Source: Bradyrhizobium japonicum USDA 6 (lineage in GTDB: Bacteria > Pseudomonadota > Alphaproteobacteria > Rhizobiales > Xanthobacteraceae). Taken from it: DNA of 64,000 nt. Made by a program: the position numbers and the translations under genes. The notes beneath the pieces are model-generated. The model saw nothing but the letters and a program-made list of their open reading frames with translations, made no database searches and was not told where the DNA came from. Below, piece by piece: positions 37,064 to 46,109 of the stretch; position 1 is the stretch's first letter; each line of letters opens with the position of its first letter. Location of the stretch: the NCBI RefSeq assembly GCF_000284375.1, contig NC_017249.1, positions 8,549,001 to 8,613,000 on the forward strand, read 5' to 3'.

Positions 37064-38391
37064 GGTTCCTGGTCTTCATGCTTCTCCTCACCTCGATAGG
37101 CTCCGCGGCCGCGATCGGGGTCGAAACCATTCGTAAACATCCTCAAGGCGCGGATGTCGCCTTGGTCTTCGTCCATGGGCTTGGAGGCGGTCCTTGCTCG
37201 ACCTTCGAAAGCAGCACCACGAATGCCGATGCTGCCGAACGATCCTTCGAATGCCCGCGCTACGAGCCTGGGAAGCGAACGGTGAACGGAAAGCCAGCAC
37301 TGAGCTGGTTCACAATTTTCGAGCGGGACCACGCGGCAGCACTGCCCGGCGGCAGGACGCTCGGCGATATCGACTTGTATACGGTTAGCTATATGGATGC
37401 GGCGCCCGCAACGATTTCTGCGACCGAGATCGGTGAATCGCTCGTACGCAATCCGGAGTTCCTTCGGATTTTGGACGAATACAACAACGTCCTTTTTGTA
37501 GCCCATAGCATGGGCGGTATTGTTCTGAGACGCGCCATTGTCCGTCTCCAGTTGAATGGCGAGCAAGCTCGTCTCGACCGGATCGTGGGCCTCGGCCTTC
37601 TCGGGTCACCCTCTGAAGGTGCACCGCTCGCTGATTTCGTCAAGACGTGGGGTTGTTGGATTCCAGCCATCTTGCGCAAAGTTTGCTGGGGTGAATACGT
37701 CGCGCAATGGTATGGCGCGGGCTGGCACCAGATTACGGACCTGCAAACGCTGGAAGGACACAATCATCTCCTGGCTGGGTTGCAGACGGACTGGGGCTCG
37801 GTAATCAAGGCGCGCCAGGGAAAACCCTTTGTCGTATCGTGCGCGTACGAAACGGTCGCAGAGATCCCGGCACTCAAGTTGACTGTCGTCGAGCGCATAT
37901 ATACCCATACCGCCGGATGCTTCGAGCAGGAGCCAATCACTCAGAGCCACATGGCCTTGGCCAAACCGATCGACATTGAAGACAACCGGCATCAGTGGTT
38001 ACGCCGAACAATCGTTGAGGCGCTCCAGCGTGTCGAGAACTTCAAACTGCGCAACTGGTCGCAGAACGACCCTCTCGGTGCGCTCATCGACCAGATCAAT
38101 CTCGAGGCCGGACAGCCGCGTCCGTCAGGTGCCTTGGGAGAAACCGTGCGGGTGCGGCCCGAATCCGAGGCAGAAGTCAATGCGCTTCGCCTGAAACCGG
38201 ACAACCGCGACTATGGCGGTCCGACGTGGGGAGCCCTTTTGAAGTCAATCGCCCGTTATAATTCCTGTTTGAAGGTGCAGTCCGACCGTCAGCGACGAGA
38301 GCACGAGGTATGGACCAAAGGCGCAATGGCGTGCCCGAACTCAATCGAAGCAAAGCGCATCTACGCTTGCGATCTACGCTTTTGTTCTTGA
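37051..38391 (+). CDS. Exported alpha/beta hydrolase (lipase/esterase-like)
   Basis: A 446-residue protein with a signal peptide (residues 1-21, LVFMLLLTSIGSAAA). The alpha/beta-hydrolase core shows the oxyanion motif VFVHGLGGGP (40-48), the nucleophile elbow VAHSMGG with Ser153, and a likely catalytic His300 in TQSHMALAKP, a placement like that of SERAC1/DUF676-type esterases. Several cysteines (CSTF, FECPR, GCWIP, KVCW, VSCAY, AGCFE) suggest disulfides. The C-terminal 130 residues after the hydrolase core are of unknown fold. It is the second gene of a two-gene unit and converges on another hydrolase gene at 38602. The substrate could be a lipid, polymer or envelope ester. Confidence 0.85.
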   Translation: MPRIGFLVFMLLLTSIGSAAAIGVETIRKHPQGADVALVFVHGLGGGPCSTFESSTTNADAAERSFECPRYEPGKRTVNGKPALSWFTIFERDHAAALPGGRTLGDIDLYTVSYMDAAPATISATEIGESLVRNPEFLRILDEYNNVLFVAHSMGGIVLRRAIVRLQLNGEQARLDRIVGLGLLGSPSEGAPLADFVKTWGCWIPAILRKVCWGEYVAQWYGAGWHQITDLQTLEGHNHLLAGLQTDWGSVIKARQGKPFVVSCAYETVAEIPALKLTVVERIYTHTAGCFEQEPITQSHMALAKPIDIEDNRHQWLRRTIVEALQRVENFKLRNWSQNDPLGALIDQINLEAGQPRPSGALGETVRVRPESEAEVNALRLKPDNRDYGGPTWGALLKSIARYNSCLKVQSDRQRREHEVWTKGAMACPNSIEAKRIYACDLRFCS

Positions 38392-38601
38392 GAACAAGCT
38401 ATCTGGCACGTGCAAGCGAAGCGCTGCAAAAGCATCCCATTCTTGGCCGCGTACGAACTAGCAGGACCCGTCTGAGCGCCGCCAGCACAGACAAACCGAA
38501 TTCCTGTTTCGAGTTCAGACTTTGCGCTACACCGTGGTCCATCGGCGCGCTCTGCCTGCCCATAATTGCAACGCATGAGGCAGCCGCTCCTCCGCAAACT
38601 C

Positions 38602-41430
38602 CTATTCGTTCGACTTCACTCCATCGATCTCGAAATAGTGCTCGAGGTTAGAGACCAGATGTGGAACACGTTCGGCGGCCGCTGGTGGAGCACGCTGTAC
38701 GCGGCAGCCTTCGAGGGTGAACGTCAGACTTTCATCCGCTTCGATTACGGCTGACAGCAACCGGCCTACGCAACTCAGATTCAATTGAGCCAGATCGATG
38801 CGCGGTGTCAATGCTTCGCCGTCTAGTGCTGAGTAAAGCCGAATCTTGCTACCGACCTGCGCAATTAGTATTCGGCTTCCAGATCGCGCCGTTAGCTCAG
38901 CAACTGTATCGCCTAGGTCTAGCTGTTGTACGCTCCACCGAAGAGGGATCGACGCATCCGGGAGCACCTGACGTTTTACAAACCAGCTCGAGATCGTCCC
39001 GGCGGCCTGATCAAACCAACTCGTCGGCGTTGGAACGTCGAGGGCGATTAGCGTGTCCGGCATCATGGAGAGGACGAACGCGCCGCCCGTGAACACCAAC
39101 CTGGGCCGAGCCGCATCATTCTTGTTGGCCGAACCGCGTTCGTGAGTGAGCACGCCGTCATAGGGCGCTTCAAACGTGCGCCGACCAGTCAATTTCACCT
39201 CATCAGCTTCGAGGCGATAGGCGGACACCTCTGCGGCGCCCGGATATCCTTCCACGTCGGAGATCACCATCACCGCGTGCCGTTCGCTATCGACCGCGGC
39301 GGCAAAAACAGTTCCAGGTGGAATGTCATTGGGCGCGAGCTGCGTGCCACTCGCAAGTTCTACGATTGTAAACCCGCCTGGATTCGTCTCAGTCCTCGCG
39401 TCGCCGAGGACTGCGAGATCTCCTGCAGCGGACTTCCATATGCTGCCCCCACCTTCGGACGCAAACGGGTAGATCCCGCATCTACCGACCCGCCGCTCGT
39501 CTATCATCTCACAAATCACACGACCGTACATCCATTGTCCGACTGCGATAGCTGTCGCTAAATATTGTTTCCCTTTGCTTCCGGAGAATATCTGAGGGCA
39601 TCCCATATCTTGGATGTCTGACTTAGCCTGCTCAAGCGACGTGCTGGTCCCTTTGATGAGGCTCATGGACGTCAAGTCAAGCGACGTCATGTCTTTTACT
39701 ACCCGCGTATCGGTACCCAGATTGTGGTCGGGCGTGCAGGCATCTTCGGCTGCCTCATTCTCCATTGTCGGGGCTTGCACTATCTGGAACAGTTTCTGCT
39801 CGGGAACCGATCGAGGGAATTGCAGCCTGGATATTCCGAGAACCTCTAGAGTCGTTCCGCAGTCCTGGTGTAGATCATCAGAATAGGATTTCGACGTATC
39901 CTCATGTCGCGGCACCGTGCGTCTCTCGATAGCATCCTCGAACAGGTAGCTCAGTGGTGCAATTGAGATTGTCTTTTTTGCATCGTTATCTTCATCGTCG
40001 AACCATGCCAAGTTCTGGCAGTTCGAATGAAAGCGGAGATCAATATCCTCCCTTATCGCCGATGTCCGGGCTGTTCGGCGCGCAAGGTCAATACCTACGT
40101 AGTATGTCGTACTGTCGTCTCCTTCGATTTCCCTCACGGCAAATTCGATGAGAATGCGGTTCCGGTCGGCACGCAAGGGTCGCACGACAAATTCTCGGCT
40201 CGCGCGACCATCGTGGTTGATAGGAACGCGCATCAGAACCGTGGCACGCTTTAGATCAAACACGATGAACTCGATCTGACGTTGCTGCCGCTCCTGCTCA
40301 ACGACCTCGACTACTTTCTCGGTGATAAGGACCGATACTCCAGCGTCGGAGTGTCGAAACTGAAAGAGCGGCGGCGGAACGTCGAGCCGCAGAACCCTAT
40401 CCCCCTTGAGGTAGATTCCACCGGACCACCGGAAGATGCTTCCCGCTGGAACTGTAGCAAGAACCTCGTTCGCGGTGAGCAGGCGTTGCAAGCCGAACCT
40501 CGCGACATCGGACATTCGGGCCACGTCCCTTTCGGTAGTGAATGTCCCTGCATTGATCAGACGAGCGAGGGACGCCACGGCATCCGACACGAGCCGGTCG
40601 CTACCCACTTGTCCGGCGGCGGCCTGATATTGGCGCCGTCCCTCTTCAAGCGCCGTCTCACGTCGCGGTTGAACGTATCCGAAGAAAACTAAAATGGCGA
40701 TCAGTCCAAAATACAGTCCACCCTTCAATGGATCCGCAATCCGCATGAATGCATGTAAAACGCCTTGCAGAGTCCCGCCTAGCGATAGCGCGCCGGCCGG
40801 CTTCGGAGCTTGAGCAAGAGCGGCGATGGGTACCCACCATTCGCGCATAAACGAATCCGGATCGTTCCCGACAGGGCGGAAGTAATGGCTGTGACCGCCT
40901 GCGAAGTACCTGTTGACAATGAAGTCGTCGGTGAATCCGTAGAAGCCGACCCGTCCGGCCATACCAGTTAACAGTACCAGCATTTGGCTCAGCACTAGAA
41001 TTCCGTCGTTCGTTCCGCAATCATTGACCACCAACTTCAACTTTCCAGTCGCACGCAAGCGACGCCAGTTGAAATTGGATCGAAGGACGCTTCCGGAAAG
41101 GATCAGTGCTGGGATGACAGGTAATTCGTCAGGCTTGATGCCGCGGAGGGCGTGAGCCACAAGGTGCGTTCCGAAAGAGTGACAAACTATCGTGATCGGA
41201 CTTCCTGGATTTTCCCGGATAATCTCACGAAGCCGGTTGCGGAAAGATCGGACAGCCAGCCAGCGAAAAATCGGAATCAGGAAGGCGATAACGCTAAAGT
41301 AGCCGTAACGGTACGATTTGACGTCGATGTTCGGATTTGCGTCCTGAACGAGGCTCTTAAGCCGCTCTTGCCATTCCCCAAACGTTCGAATCCCATGGAC
41401 CGTTATGAGAATTGTTCGGCTCGCGGACAT
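38602..41430 (-). CDS. Esterase domain, membrane anchor and large C-terminal beta-propeller-like region
   Basis: A 942-residue protein from ATG 41430. Residues 1-205 are an alpha/beta hydrolase: ILITVHGIRTFGEWQERL, the nucleophile elbow IVCHSFGTHL with Ser85, a possible acid at Asp137 (VVNDCGTND) and His180 (AGGHSHYF). The lack of a signal peptide implies this domain faces the cytoplasm. A transmembrane helix follows at about 238-254 (LYFGLIAILVFFGYV). A helical segment at 260-330 leads to a C-terminal region of about 600 residues of repeated short strands (GSIFRWSGGIYLKGDRVLRL, AAGDLAVLGDARTE, GSRILIAQVGSKIRLYSALD), which fits a WD40-like beta-propeller. Transcribed towards the exported hydrolase gene. 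Possibly a membrane-bound sensor-hydrolase. Confidence 0.8.
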   Translation of the reverse strand: MSASRTILITVHGIRTFGEWQERLKSLVQDANPNIDVKSYRYGYFSVIAFLIPIFRWLAVRSFRNRLREIIRENPGSPITIVCHSFGTHLVAHALRGIKPDELPVIPALILSGSVLRSNFNWRRLRATGKLKLVVNDCGTNDGILVLSQMLVLLTGMAGRVGFYGFTDDFIVNRYFAGGHSHYFRPVGNDPDSFMREWWVPIAALAQAPKPAGALSLGGTLQGVLHAFMRIADPLKGGLYFGLIAILVFFGYVQPRRETALEEGRRQYQAAAGQVGSDRLVSDAVASLARLINAGTFTTERDVARMSDVARFGLQRLLTANEVLATVPAGSIFRWSGGIYLKGDRVLRLDVPPPLFQFRHSDAGVSVLITEKVVEVVEQERQQRQIEFIVFDLKRATVLMRVPINHDGRASREFVVRPLRADRNRILIEFAVREIEGDDSTTYYVGIDLARRTARTSAIREDIDLRFHSNCQNLAWFDDEDNDAKKTISIAPLSYLFEDAIERRTVPRHEDTSKSYSDDLHQDCGTTLEVLGISRLQFPRSVPEQKLFQIVQAPTMENEAAEDACTPDHNLGTDTRVVKDMTSLDLTSMSLIKGTSTSLEQAKSDIQDMGCPQIFSGSKGKQYLATAIAVGQWMYGRVICEMIDERRVGRCGIYPFASEGGGSIWKSAAGDLAVLGDARTETNPGGFTIVELASGTQLAPNDIPPGTVFAAAVDSERHAVMVISDVEGYPGAAEVSAYRLEADEVKLTGRRTFEAPYDGVLTHERGSANKNDAARPRLVFTGGAFVLSMMPDTLIALDVPTPTSWFDQAAGTISSWFVKRQVLPDASIPLRWSVQQLDLGDTVAELTARSGSRILIAQVGSKIRLYSALDGEALTPRIDLAQLNLSCVGRLLSAVIEADESLTFTLEGCRVQRAPPAAAERVPHLVSNLEHYFEIDGVKSNE

Positions 41431-42259
41431 GTTCGCTCGCTAGAAAAATTCAGCCATTATGGCAGCATCTACCGTCACTACGGCGAACCAGGCGACGAAG
41501 TTTGTGTCAGAGGCTCTAGCAGTCATTTGCTGCAATGCTAGGAAAGTAGCATCGTAATACAATGCTAGTAGAAGTGGAAGAGCGGATCGCTCGAAAATCC
41601 GTGAAAGAATCTGATCTGAGGTATCAAATGACCTCGGAAGCCAACTTGCGGCTTCTCTATCAGATATGCCGGACTGAAAGTCCGGACAGGCTAGACTGGG
41701 GGCGAACCAAGTTGCAATGGCAATGCGTCTCGTCGGCACTACCATTGCGGGCATCTGGCACCCACACGACCCAAGGCGGGTAAAATTGACGCGAAGTGCA
41801 TGCAGCGAGGCTTCAAGAAAGAGACCTCGACCGGCCCCCCTTGCTCGACTCGCCCTCTGAAGTAGATGATGTCGTAATTTGCTCCGCTGCCCTGAATATT
41901 TCTCGTACGATCGACATCGGATCCTTCTGTTAGATCGGTCAGACCTGTGTCGTCGTCTCCGGTCAGATCAGCCTCAACGGTCTTCAGAAGCTTCGCCCGC
42001 CGTCACGACGTCACTCACATTTTTAACTGCTGATGATGCTTCGCTTTTTCAGATGTCCCGGTCCAATCCAGCATGGGCCAGGCTCACACCCCGACATGCA
42101 GTGTTCCGAACGATCGGGGCTAGCCAAGTTCGATCCCGATTCACTAACCGCACCAGTTTCGCACCAGAAACGACCTCAACAAAACGCAACGAACGCGATC
42201 AAACTCAAACGAAAAAGCAGCAAAATCAACGAAGCCGATCGATATCCTGCCGCATCCTG
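41431..42259. other. Intergenic stretch up to the tRNA fragment
   Basis: About 830 bp with no convincing gene on either strand. Short frames such as the one near 41562 lack motifs and ribosome sites. It holds the promoter side of the esterase gene and the island edge next to the tRNA fragment. Confidence 0.45.
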
Positions 42260-42307
42260 CCGCTCATAACGGTCTGGTTGCAGGTTCGAGTCCTGCCGGG
42301 CCCACCA
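42260..42307 (+). other. 3' fragment of tRNA-Met(CAU), putative attachment site
   Basis: The sequence contains the 3' half of a tRNA: anticodon loop CTCATAA (anticodon CAT) followed by CGGTC, a T-arm GCAGG-TTCGAGT-CCTGC, acceptor strand CGGGCCC, discriminator A and CCA. The 5' half (acceptor 5' strand and D-arm) is absent; the bases upstream do not fold as one. A 3' tRNA end without its 5' half is the usual signature of an att repeat left by an integrase that targets a tRNA gene. An integrase remnant lies 50 bp away. The intact tRNA copy would be outside this window. Confidence 0.8.
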
Positions 42308-42355
42308 GTATTTTCAAGGAGGGCTTGGCCCGCCCGTTCGCGCTTCGTCTTTTCG

Positions 42356-42577
42356 TCAACCAACGAAACAACCAATCCTACGTTCTTGCTCGGTGCCGAA
42401 TGCGTTCCGATAGCGTTCGCTGCGGTACGCAGGGCGGGCCGGGTGGTGATGACCATAGGTTTCGCGAAGCGTCATTTCGCTCATACCCAAGAAGCCCGCG
42501 GCTTCCCACATCGGTGCCGCTCGCTGCATCAGCCAAGTTGCGGCGGTATAGCCGGTAGGTGAGACGTGGACAGTCCG
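42356..42577 (-). pseudogene. C-terminal remnant of a tyrosine integrase
   Basis: Minus-strand fragment with the end of a tyrosine recombinase: [36 protein letters not shown] with the catalytic tyrosine. Upstream of TAATWLMQ the box II HTLRH is damaged ([10 protein letters not shown]), and the rest of the gene is missing. It resembles the integrase relic at 2147-3374 ([20 protein letters not shown]) but is a different gene. It sits beside the tRNA fragment, as integrases usually do. Confidence 0.8.
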
Positions 42578-42593
42578 ACCGCGGGCGAATTGG

Positions 42594-42782
42594 CTAGGGG
42601 TGGGCCTCAAGCAGTTCTTTGCGGCCGATCTGAGCGCCGTCGATCCCGGCATGGCTGACGCTGATTGGTGAGGTTATGCGCTTTTGAGATGGCTCGGGTA
42701 CTACGACGGCGGATGCGGCCCGCAAGATCGTCGGGCATGCCAGCAAGGAAAAACCTGCCAGCAGGTGTCTACGGGTCAGCAT
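42594..42782 (-). pseudogene. Truncated Tat-signal exported protein
   Basis: A 62-residue frame starting MLTRRHLLAGFSLLACPTIL, with a twin-arginine motif (TRRHLLAGF) and an Ala cleavage region typical of Tat signal peptides. After about 40 residues the sequence runs into the integrase remnant and stops, so only the N-terminus remains. Its start overlaps the stop of the broken coiled-coil gene upstream by 14 bp, so the two once formed an operon. Confidence 0.5.
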
Positions 42783-43272
42783 GCGCAGGTGTCTTGCTGA
42801 GATTAGCTAGTTTCTGCGCGAGCAGGATGCTTTGGCGCTGCAGGGCCTCCTCGATCACGTCAAGCTTCGCGCGCATCAGGCGCAGCGCAGTGGCCGATGC
42901 CGGCCGGTGCGCCACATCGAGTAGCATCAGCCGAGTGGACATCGCCTGATATTGCGCGGCGAAGTCGGTCACCTCGGAGCGGTAGGTTCGCAAAGCGTTC
43001 GTCAGCGCAACGATCGCTTGATCGGTCGATTTCTGCTCATGTTTGATGGCCCCCTAAATCACGGTCGGTGGATGCCTGCTCATGTTTGACGGCCTCTAGA
43101 TCACGGCCGGTAGATGCTTGCTGATGTTTGATGACCTCTAAAGCGCGGCCGATCGAAGCCTGCTGAAGTTTCATGGCCGTGAGTTCGTCACGCGCCTTGT
43201 TCTGTAGACCACGCCGGCGGCCGCCAGGATGGCCAGTGCGGCAAGCAGCCATCGACGAGTGGGGTGGGTCAT
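42769..43272 (-). pseudogene. Membrane-anchored coiled-coil protein broken by two frameshifts
   Basis: From ATG 43272 the first frame gives an N-terminal membrane anchor (MTHPTRRWLLAALAILAAAG). A one-base loss near 43205 then shifts to a coiled-coil frame (NKARDELTAMKLQQASIGRA). A second shift near 43053, at a GGGGG run, leads to the last frame (ALRTYRSEVTDFAAQYQAMS to KLANLSKTPAHADP). Joining the three frames gives about 167 residues: anchor, four 14-residue heptad repeats, then a helical domain. Each frame ends soon after the switch, so the gene as read is not functional. Unknown function. Confidence 0.65.
42994..43162 (-). repeat. Four 42-bp repeats encoding 14-residue coiled-coil units
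   Basis: On the minus strand the units read QASIGRALEVIKHQ, QASTGRDLEAVKHE, QASTDRDLG(A)IKHE and QKSTDQAIVALTNA. Each is two heptads, so the array encodes a continuous coiled coil. The second frameshift falls within the third unit. Confidence 0.65.
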
Positions 43273-43467
43273 TCTGGGGTGCGGCGTTCAGAACTACTGA
43301 CGGCTCGGGACAATCCTATAGCCGACACAATCGCCGCGAGTAAGCCCCGCAGGGGTCTCCCGCCGGCGCAGACAGATCTCCCGACTTTCCGGTCCCGATT
43401 TTTTAGCGACCTAGAATCGCCGCGCAATGATTTCACGCATTTCCCACATAACGTGAAGGAAAACTTC

Positions 43468-43662
43468 ATGAAACGCATCATATGCGCGTTTTTTGCCGCG
43501 CTGATGCTCCTTGTCGCCGATTTGGCACATGCCGCAGCAAGTATCCGGGCGGCATTCCAATTATGGTTGATGATACTGATCCCGGTAGATGGCAGTCGCG
43601 ATGATAATCAGCGCAGGAGGGCCTTCGTGCGCTGTCTTTCTGCGCCGCTTCTTCCGCGTTAA
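43468..43662 (+). pseudogene. Short exported protein fragment
   Basis: ATG 43468 behind AAGGAAAA starts a clear signal peptide (MKRIICAFFAALMLLVADLA, cleavage after AHA). The mature part is only about 40 residues and the frame looks wrong: another frame in the same bases reads GGIPIMVDDTDPGRWQSR and stops near 43604, which is more protein-like. A frameshift or internal deletion after the signal peptide is the likely reason. Original function unknown. Confidence 0.45.
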
Positions 43663-43984
43663 ACGGGACCGTCATCTTTCTTGGATATTCGCGCTGGCCA
43701 ATCTCGTGCAGCTCGCGGCCAACAGCCCAACTAAAGAGATTTGCACATGAGATTTCACGGCGCTCATAGGTCTCCTGGCGTCTACCACGCTTGCCGTTGC
43801 ATTTTTGTGGACTTCGCGGTGACAACATGCAGACGCGCTTCGTCATATTCGATCGTGGCTGTATGCACCTCCGAGGCGATAGGCTAACCGATTGATTTCT
43901 GAGGTATGTGATAATCACACGATCGAGGCCGATTACGGGATCGATCATTCGCAGCGTTGTTTGGCAAGCGGGTTGGGACACTTG

Positions 43985-44368
43985 ATGCGAACGATTCTTA
44001 TAGCTCTAAGTATTTGGTTGTTGATCAACGTCCTCTTTGTACTAGTCATGATTCCTCCGCGCAAACCGCGGAAATCTAGCCGTCAGAACGGCACCGCCGG
44101 TAGGCTTTCACCCGCATTAATTAAGGAGAACGCCGAACCATCAAGCGAAGAGGATGATAGCTCTTCTCTTCGCCACGTTGTCATCGCGATCGGGCTGGGC
44201 GTCTTCTTTTCGCTGACGCCGCCTTTGCTTCAGGCTTACGATGCTATCAACGAGTTCGTTAACCGTCGCCGATCAAGACGAAACGCTTCGGCGACCCATC
44301 ACAGCCTTGATCAGCACGCTGACGAAGTCTCCGATGTTGAGACCGGCCAGGACAAGAACCGTCGGTAG
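43985..44368 (+). CDS. Small membrane protein of unknown function
   Basis: A 127-residue protein starting at ATG 43985 (MRTILIALSIWLLINVLFVL). The first 25 residues form a membrane helix followed by the basic MIPPRKPRKSSRQ. A Ser/Glu/Asp-rich linker (EPSSEEDDSSSLRH) leads to a second hydrophobic segment near 75-95 (VVIAIGLGVFFSLTPPLLQA), then an Arg-rich tail. An upstream in-frame start at 43892 is possible but adds no hydrophobic or family-like sequence. No recognised domain. Confidence 0.6.
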   Translation: MRTILIALSIWLLINVLFVLVMIPPRKPRKSSRQNGTAGRLSPALIKENAEPSSEEDDSSSLRHVVIAIGLGVFFSLTPPLLQAYDAINEFVNRRRSRRNASATHHSLDQHADEVSDVETGQDKNRR

Positions 44369-44675
44369 CCACCATTCGGGATGAATGTTCAATCCCATTA
44401 AGTCGTAGTCGGTCAGTGTTTCGCCGCCCGTGTCGCATTGGTGCTTTCCGGCGAATTGATCCACTTTTAGCAGTGGGCTCGGCGCGCGGCCGCCAGGAAC
44501 CATGTCGGGGTAACGGTGCCGGGGGGCTCGACGGAGTCCGACTCCGCCGCGATCCAGCGCTACCTGGCGCATATGCGCCGCATTCCGTTGCCTAATGCGA
44601 GATAAGAGCAGCGAACATGACCTCAAGTTGAACCACACTACATGATCTTTAAGCGACTAATTTTGGGGCTTCAAT
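44369..44675. other. Intergenic stretch before the avidin gene
   Basis: About 300 bp. A minus-strand frame crossing it contains a hydrophobic segment (WWLPTVLVLAGLNIGDFVSV) that could be the end of a lost membrane-protein gene, but it has no credible start. Nothing else is supported. Confidence 0.35.
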
Positions 44676-45068
44676 ATGAAGAGACTTCTGGGGCTTTTGC
44701 TGCTCGCCCAATCCTTCTTGCTTTCCGCCGAGGCCATGGCGCAGGGGCTTCCCGCTCCCTCATACTGGAAAAATGAACGAGGTTCGGAACTGCTTATTTG
44801 GTCCGCCAATAGCGGGACGATACAAGGGACTTTCACAAACCATGCTCAAGGGTTTGCGTGCCAGGGCATCCCGTATCCTGCAGCGGGATCCGTTAGTCCA
44901 ACCGGCTTGTATTTTGTTGTTACCTTTGCCCAGTGCAATTCCTTTACCCGCTGGGTTGGAACAATTAAGGGGTCTCAGATGCCAACGTCTTGGACGCTGT
45001 TCTACGTTGATAACAAAGGCAAGCCTAGCAGGTTGAAGGGTGGGGATATATTCACGCGCGTATGGTAG
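44676..45068 (+). CDS. Avidin/streptavidin-family biotin-binding protein, bradavidin II-like
   Basis: A 130-residue exported avidin. The signal peptide covers residues 1-23 (MKRLLGLLLLAQSFLLSAEA, cleavage after MAQ). The mature protein has the avidin strand pattern: SYWKNERGSELLIWSANSGT, IQGTFTNHAQGF, LYFVVTFAQCNSFTRWVGTI, MPTSWTLFYV, and the ending GGDIFTRVW. Trp93 and Trp106 sit where biotin-stacking tryptophans occur in the family, and Cys62/Cys87 could form a disulfide. The sequence agrees closely with what I remember of bradavidin II from Bradyrhizobium, which supports the organism call. Avidins form tetramers or dimers and bind biotin tightly; outside the cell they may deprive competitors. 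It is monocistronic, with ATG 44676 after CTTCAAT. Confidence 0.9.
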   Translation: MKRLLGLLLLAQSFLLSAEAMAQGLPAPSYWKNERGSELLIWSANSGTIQGTFTNHAQGFACQGIPYPAAGSVSPTGLYFVVTFAQCNSFTRWVGTIKGSQMPTSWTLFYVDNKGKPSRLKGGDIFTRVW

Positions 45069-45411
45069 TTTTCAATCTTCCTGCAAACGCAGCGACCTAA
45101 GATTTGAAGATCGCTCTCGCGACGTCTGCACTCCGAAGCGGCGTGTGACGCTGAGCCCGGCGCGCGCGGGCCCAGCGTCGCGCCGACGCGGCGGATTTCG
45201 GCCTATTCTCCGCCCTCGTAGAAGAGCTCGAGCGGCAGGTTGACCAGCACCGATCCAGTCCCGAGCAGTTGCATTCGGCGGTTCGGGTGGTAGACACTTC
45301 GCTAATACTTCGGTTCGAAGCGCGCTACTCTGCGCGTCATCCCTGAGCTCTAGGTTCATTCTCGAGGAGATCCTCAGCACGTGCCTTGGCGTCGTTTCTC
45401 GGGATTATTTT
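45069..45411. other. Intergenic stretch after the avidin gene
   Basis: About 340 bp. It contains a GC-rich inverted segment near 45150-45175 (GCTGAGCCCGGCGCGCGCGG) that could fold, without a T-run. No gene is supported. Confidence 0.4.
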
Positions 45412-45903
45412 ATGTCACCTATTCAAGCGATTAAAGACTGGTACGTGTCCCTGGACAACGAACTTCAATCAGACATCGCGTACATGTTCGTATCTCTGAC
45501 TCTCGGTGATCGCCAGTTTGCTCCCGCTGCCGCTGTCCGAAGACTGTTGCAATGGTTTGACGTGCGTAGTGAAGGCACGGAACACGAGGATGCTCTAGCA
45601 GCCGTTACGTTTCGGGCCTCATTCGAATACATCTTTGCTGAGCGCTTCACGGGCGCCGGGTGGATCTTTCCGGAGCAAACGTTCAAGGACGTGATCCGCG
45701 AGGCTGCTGAAGGTAAAGAGGCAAGCAAGATTGCAACGAGCGCATTCCGGTTACTGCGGAGCCTTCCGGACCGGAGAACGAAATGGAAAGAGGCAGGTGA
45801 GAACTGGAATGCCCTAGTCAACTCGACAATCAACGATGATGCGTTGAGGCAGTGGACACAAGATCAGTTCCTGGCGAGCGACTACGGGCCGGCGCAAGAC
45901 TGA
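45412..45903 (+). CDS. Hypothetical protein of 163 residues
   Basis: A soluble, mostly helical protein starting at ATG 45412 (MSPIQAIKDWYVSLDNELQS). It has many aromatic residues in helical contexts (IAYMFVSLTLGD, VRRLLQWFDV, FRASFEYIFAERFTGAGWIF, NWNALVNSTI). Codon use is normal for the region and the frame is open throughout, which argues it is real. No signal peptide, transmembrane helix or motif. It is convergent with the Crp/Fnr gene. Function unknown. Confidence 0.6.
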   Translation: MSPIQAIKDWYVSLDNELQSDIAYMFVSLTLGDRQFAPAAAVRRLLQWFDVRSEGTEHEDALAAVTFRASFEYIFAERFTGAGWIFPEQTFKDVIREAAEGKEASKIATSAFRLLRSLPDRRTKWKEAGENWNALVNSTINDDALRQWTQDQFLASDYGPAQD

Positions 45904-46109
45904 AAAAGCTCCTCACCTCCCGCAATCCTCGCGACGGTGCACTTGCCAGGCGATTCTGGCGCCATCGATGTTAGAACCTCCATCCTCACTTGCTTTGTTT
46001 GAGTAGGAGTCAAGCGCAAATGCTGTTCGGCTCTTCGCTCCGCGCAGCAATACCGTGTTCGGCAAGTCGTCTCGATATGAACTGGAGAGGTGAAGCCTAT
46101 GCGACGTTG

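Noticed and set aside
42226..42456. A minus-strand frame containing GGPGRTRTCNQTVMSG
   Set aside because: It is translation through the tRNA 3' fragment, a well-known spurious frame.
43478..43981. A 167-codon minus-strand frame
   Set aside because: It is basic, Cys/Arg-rich and overlaps exported-protein and membrane-protein frames on the other strand; no motif or ribosome site.
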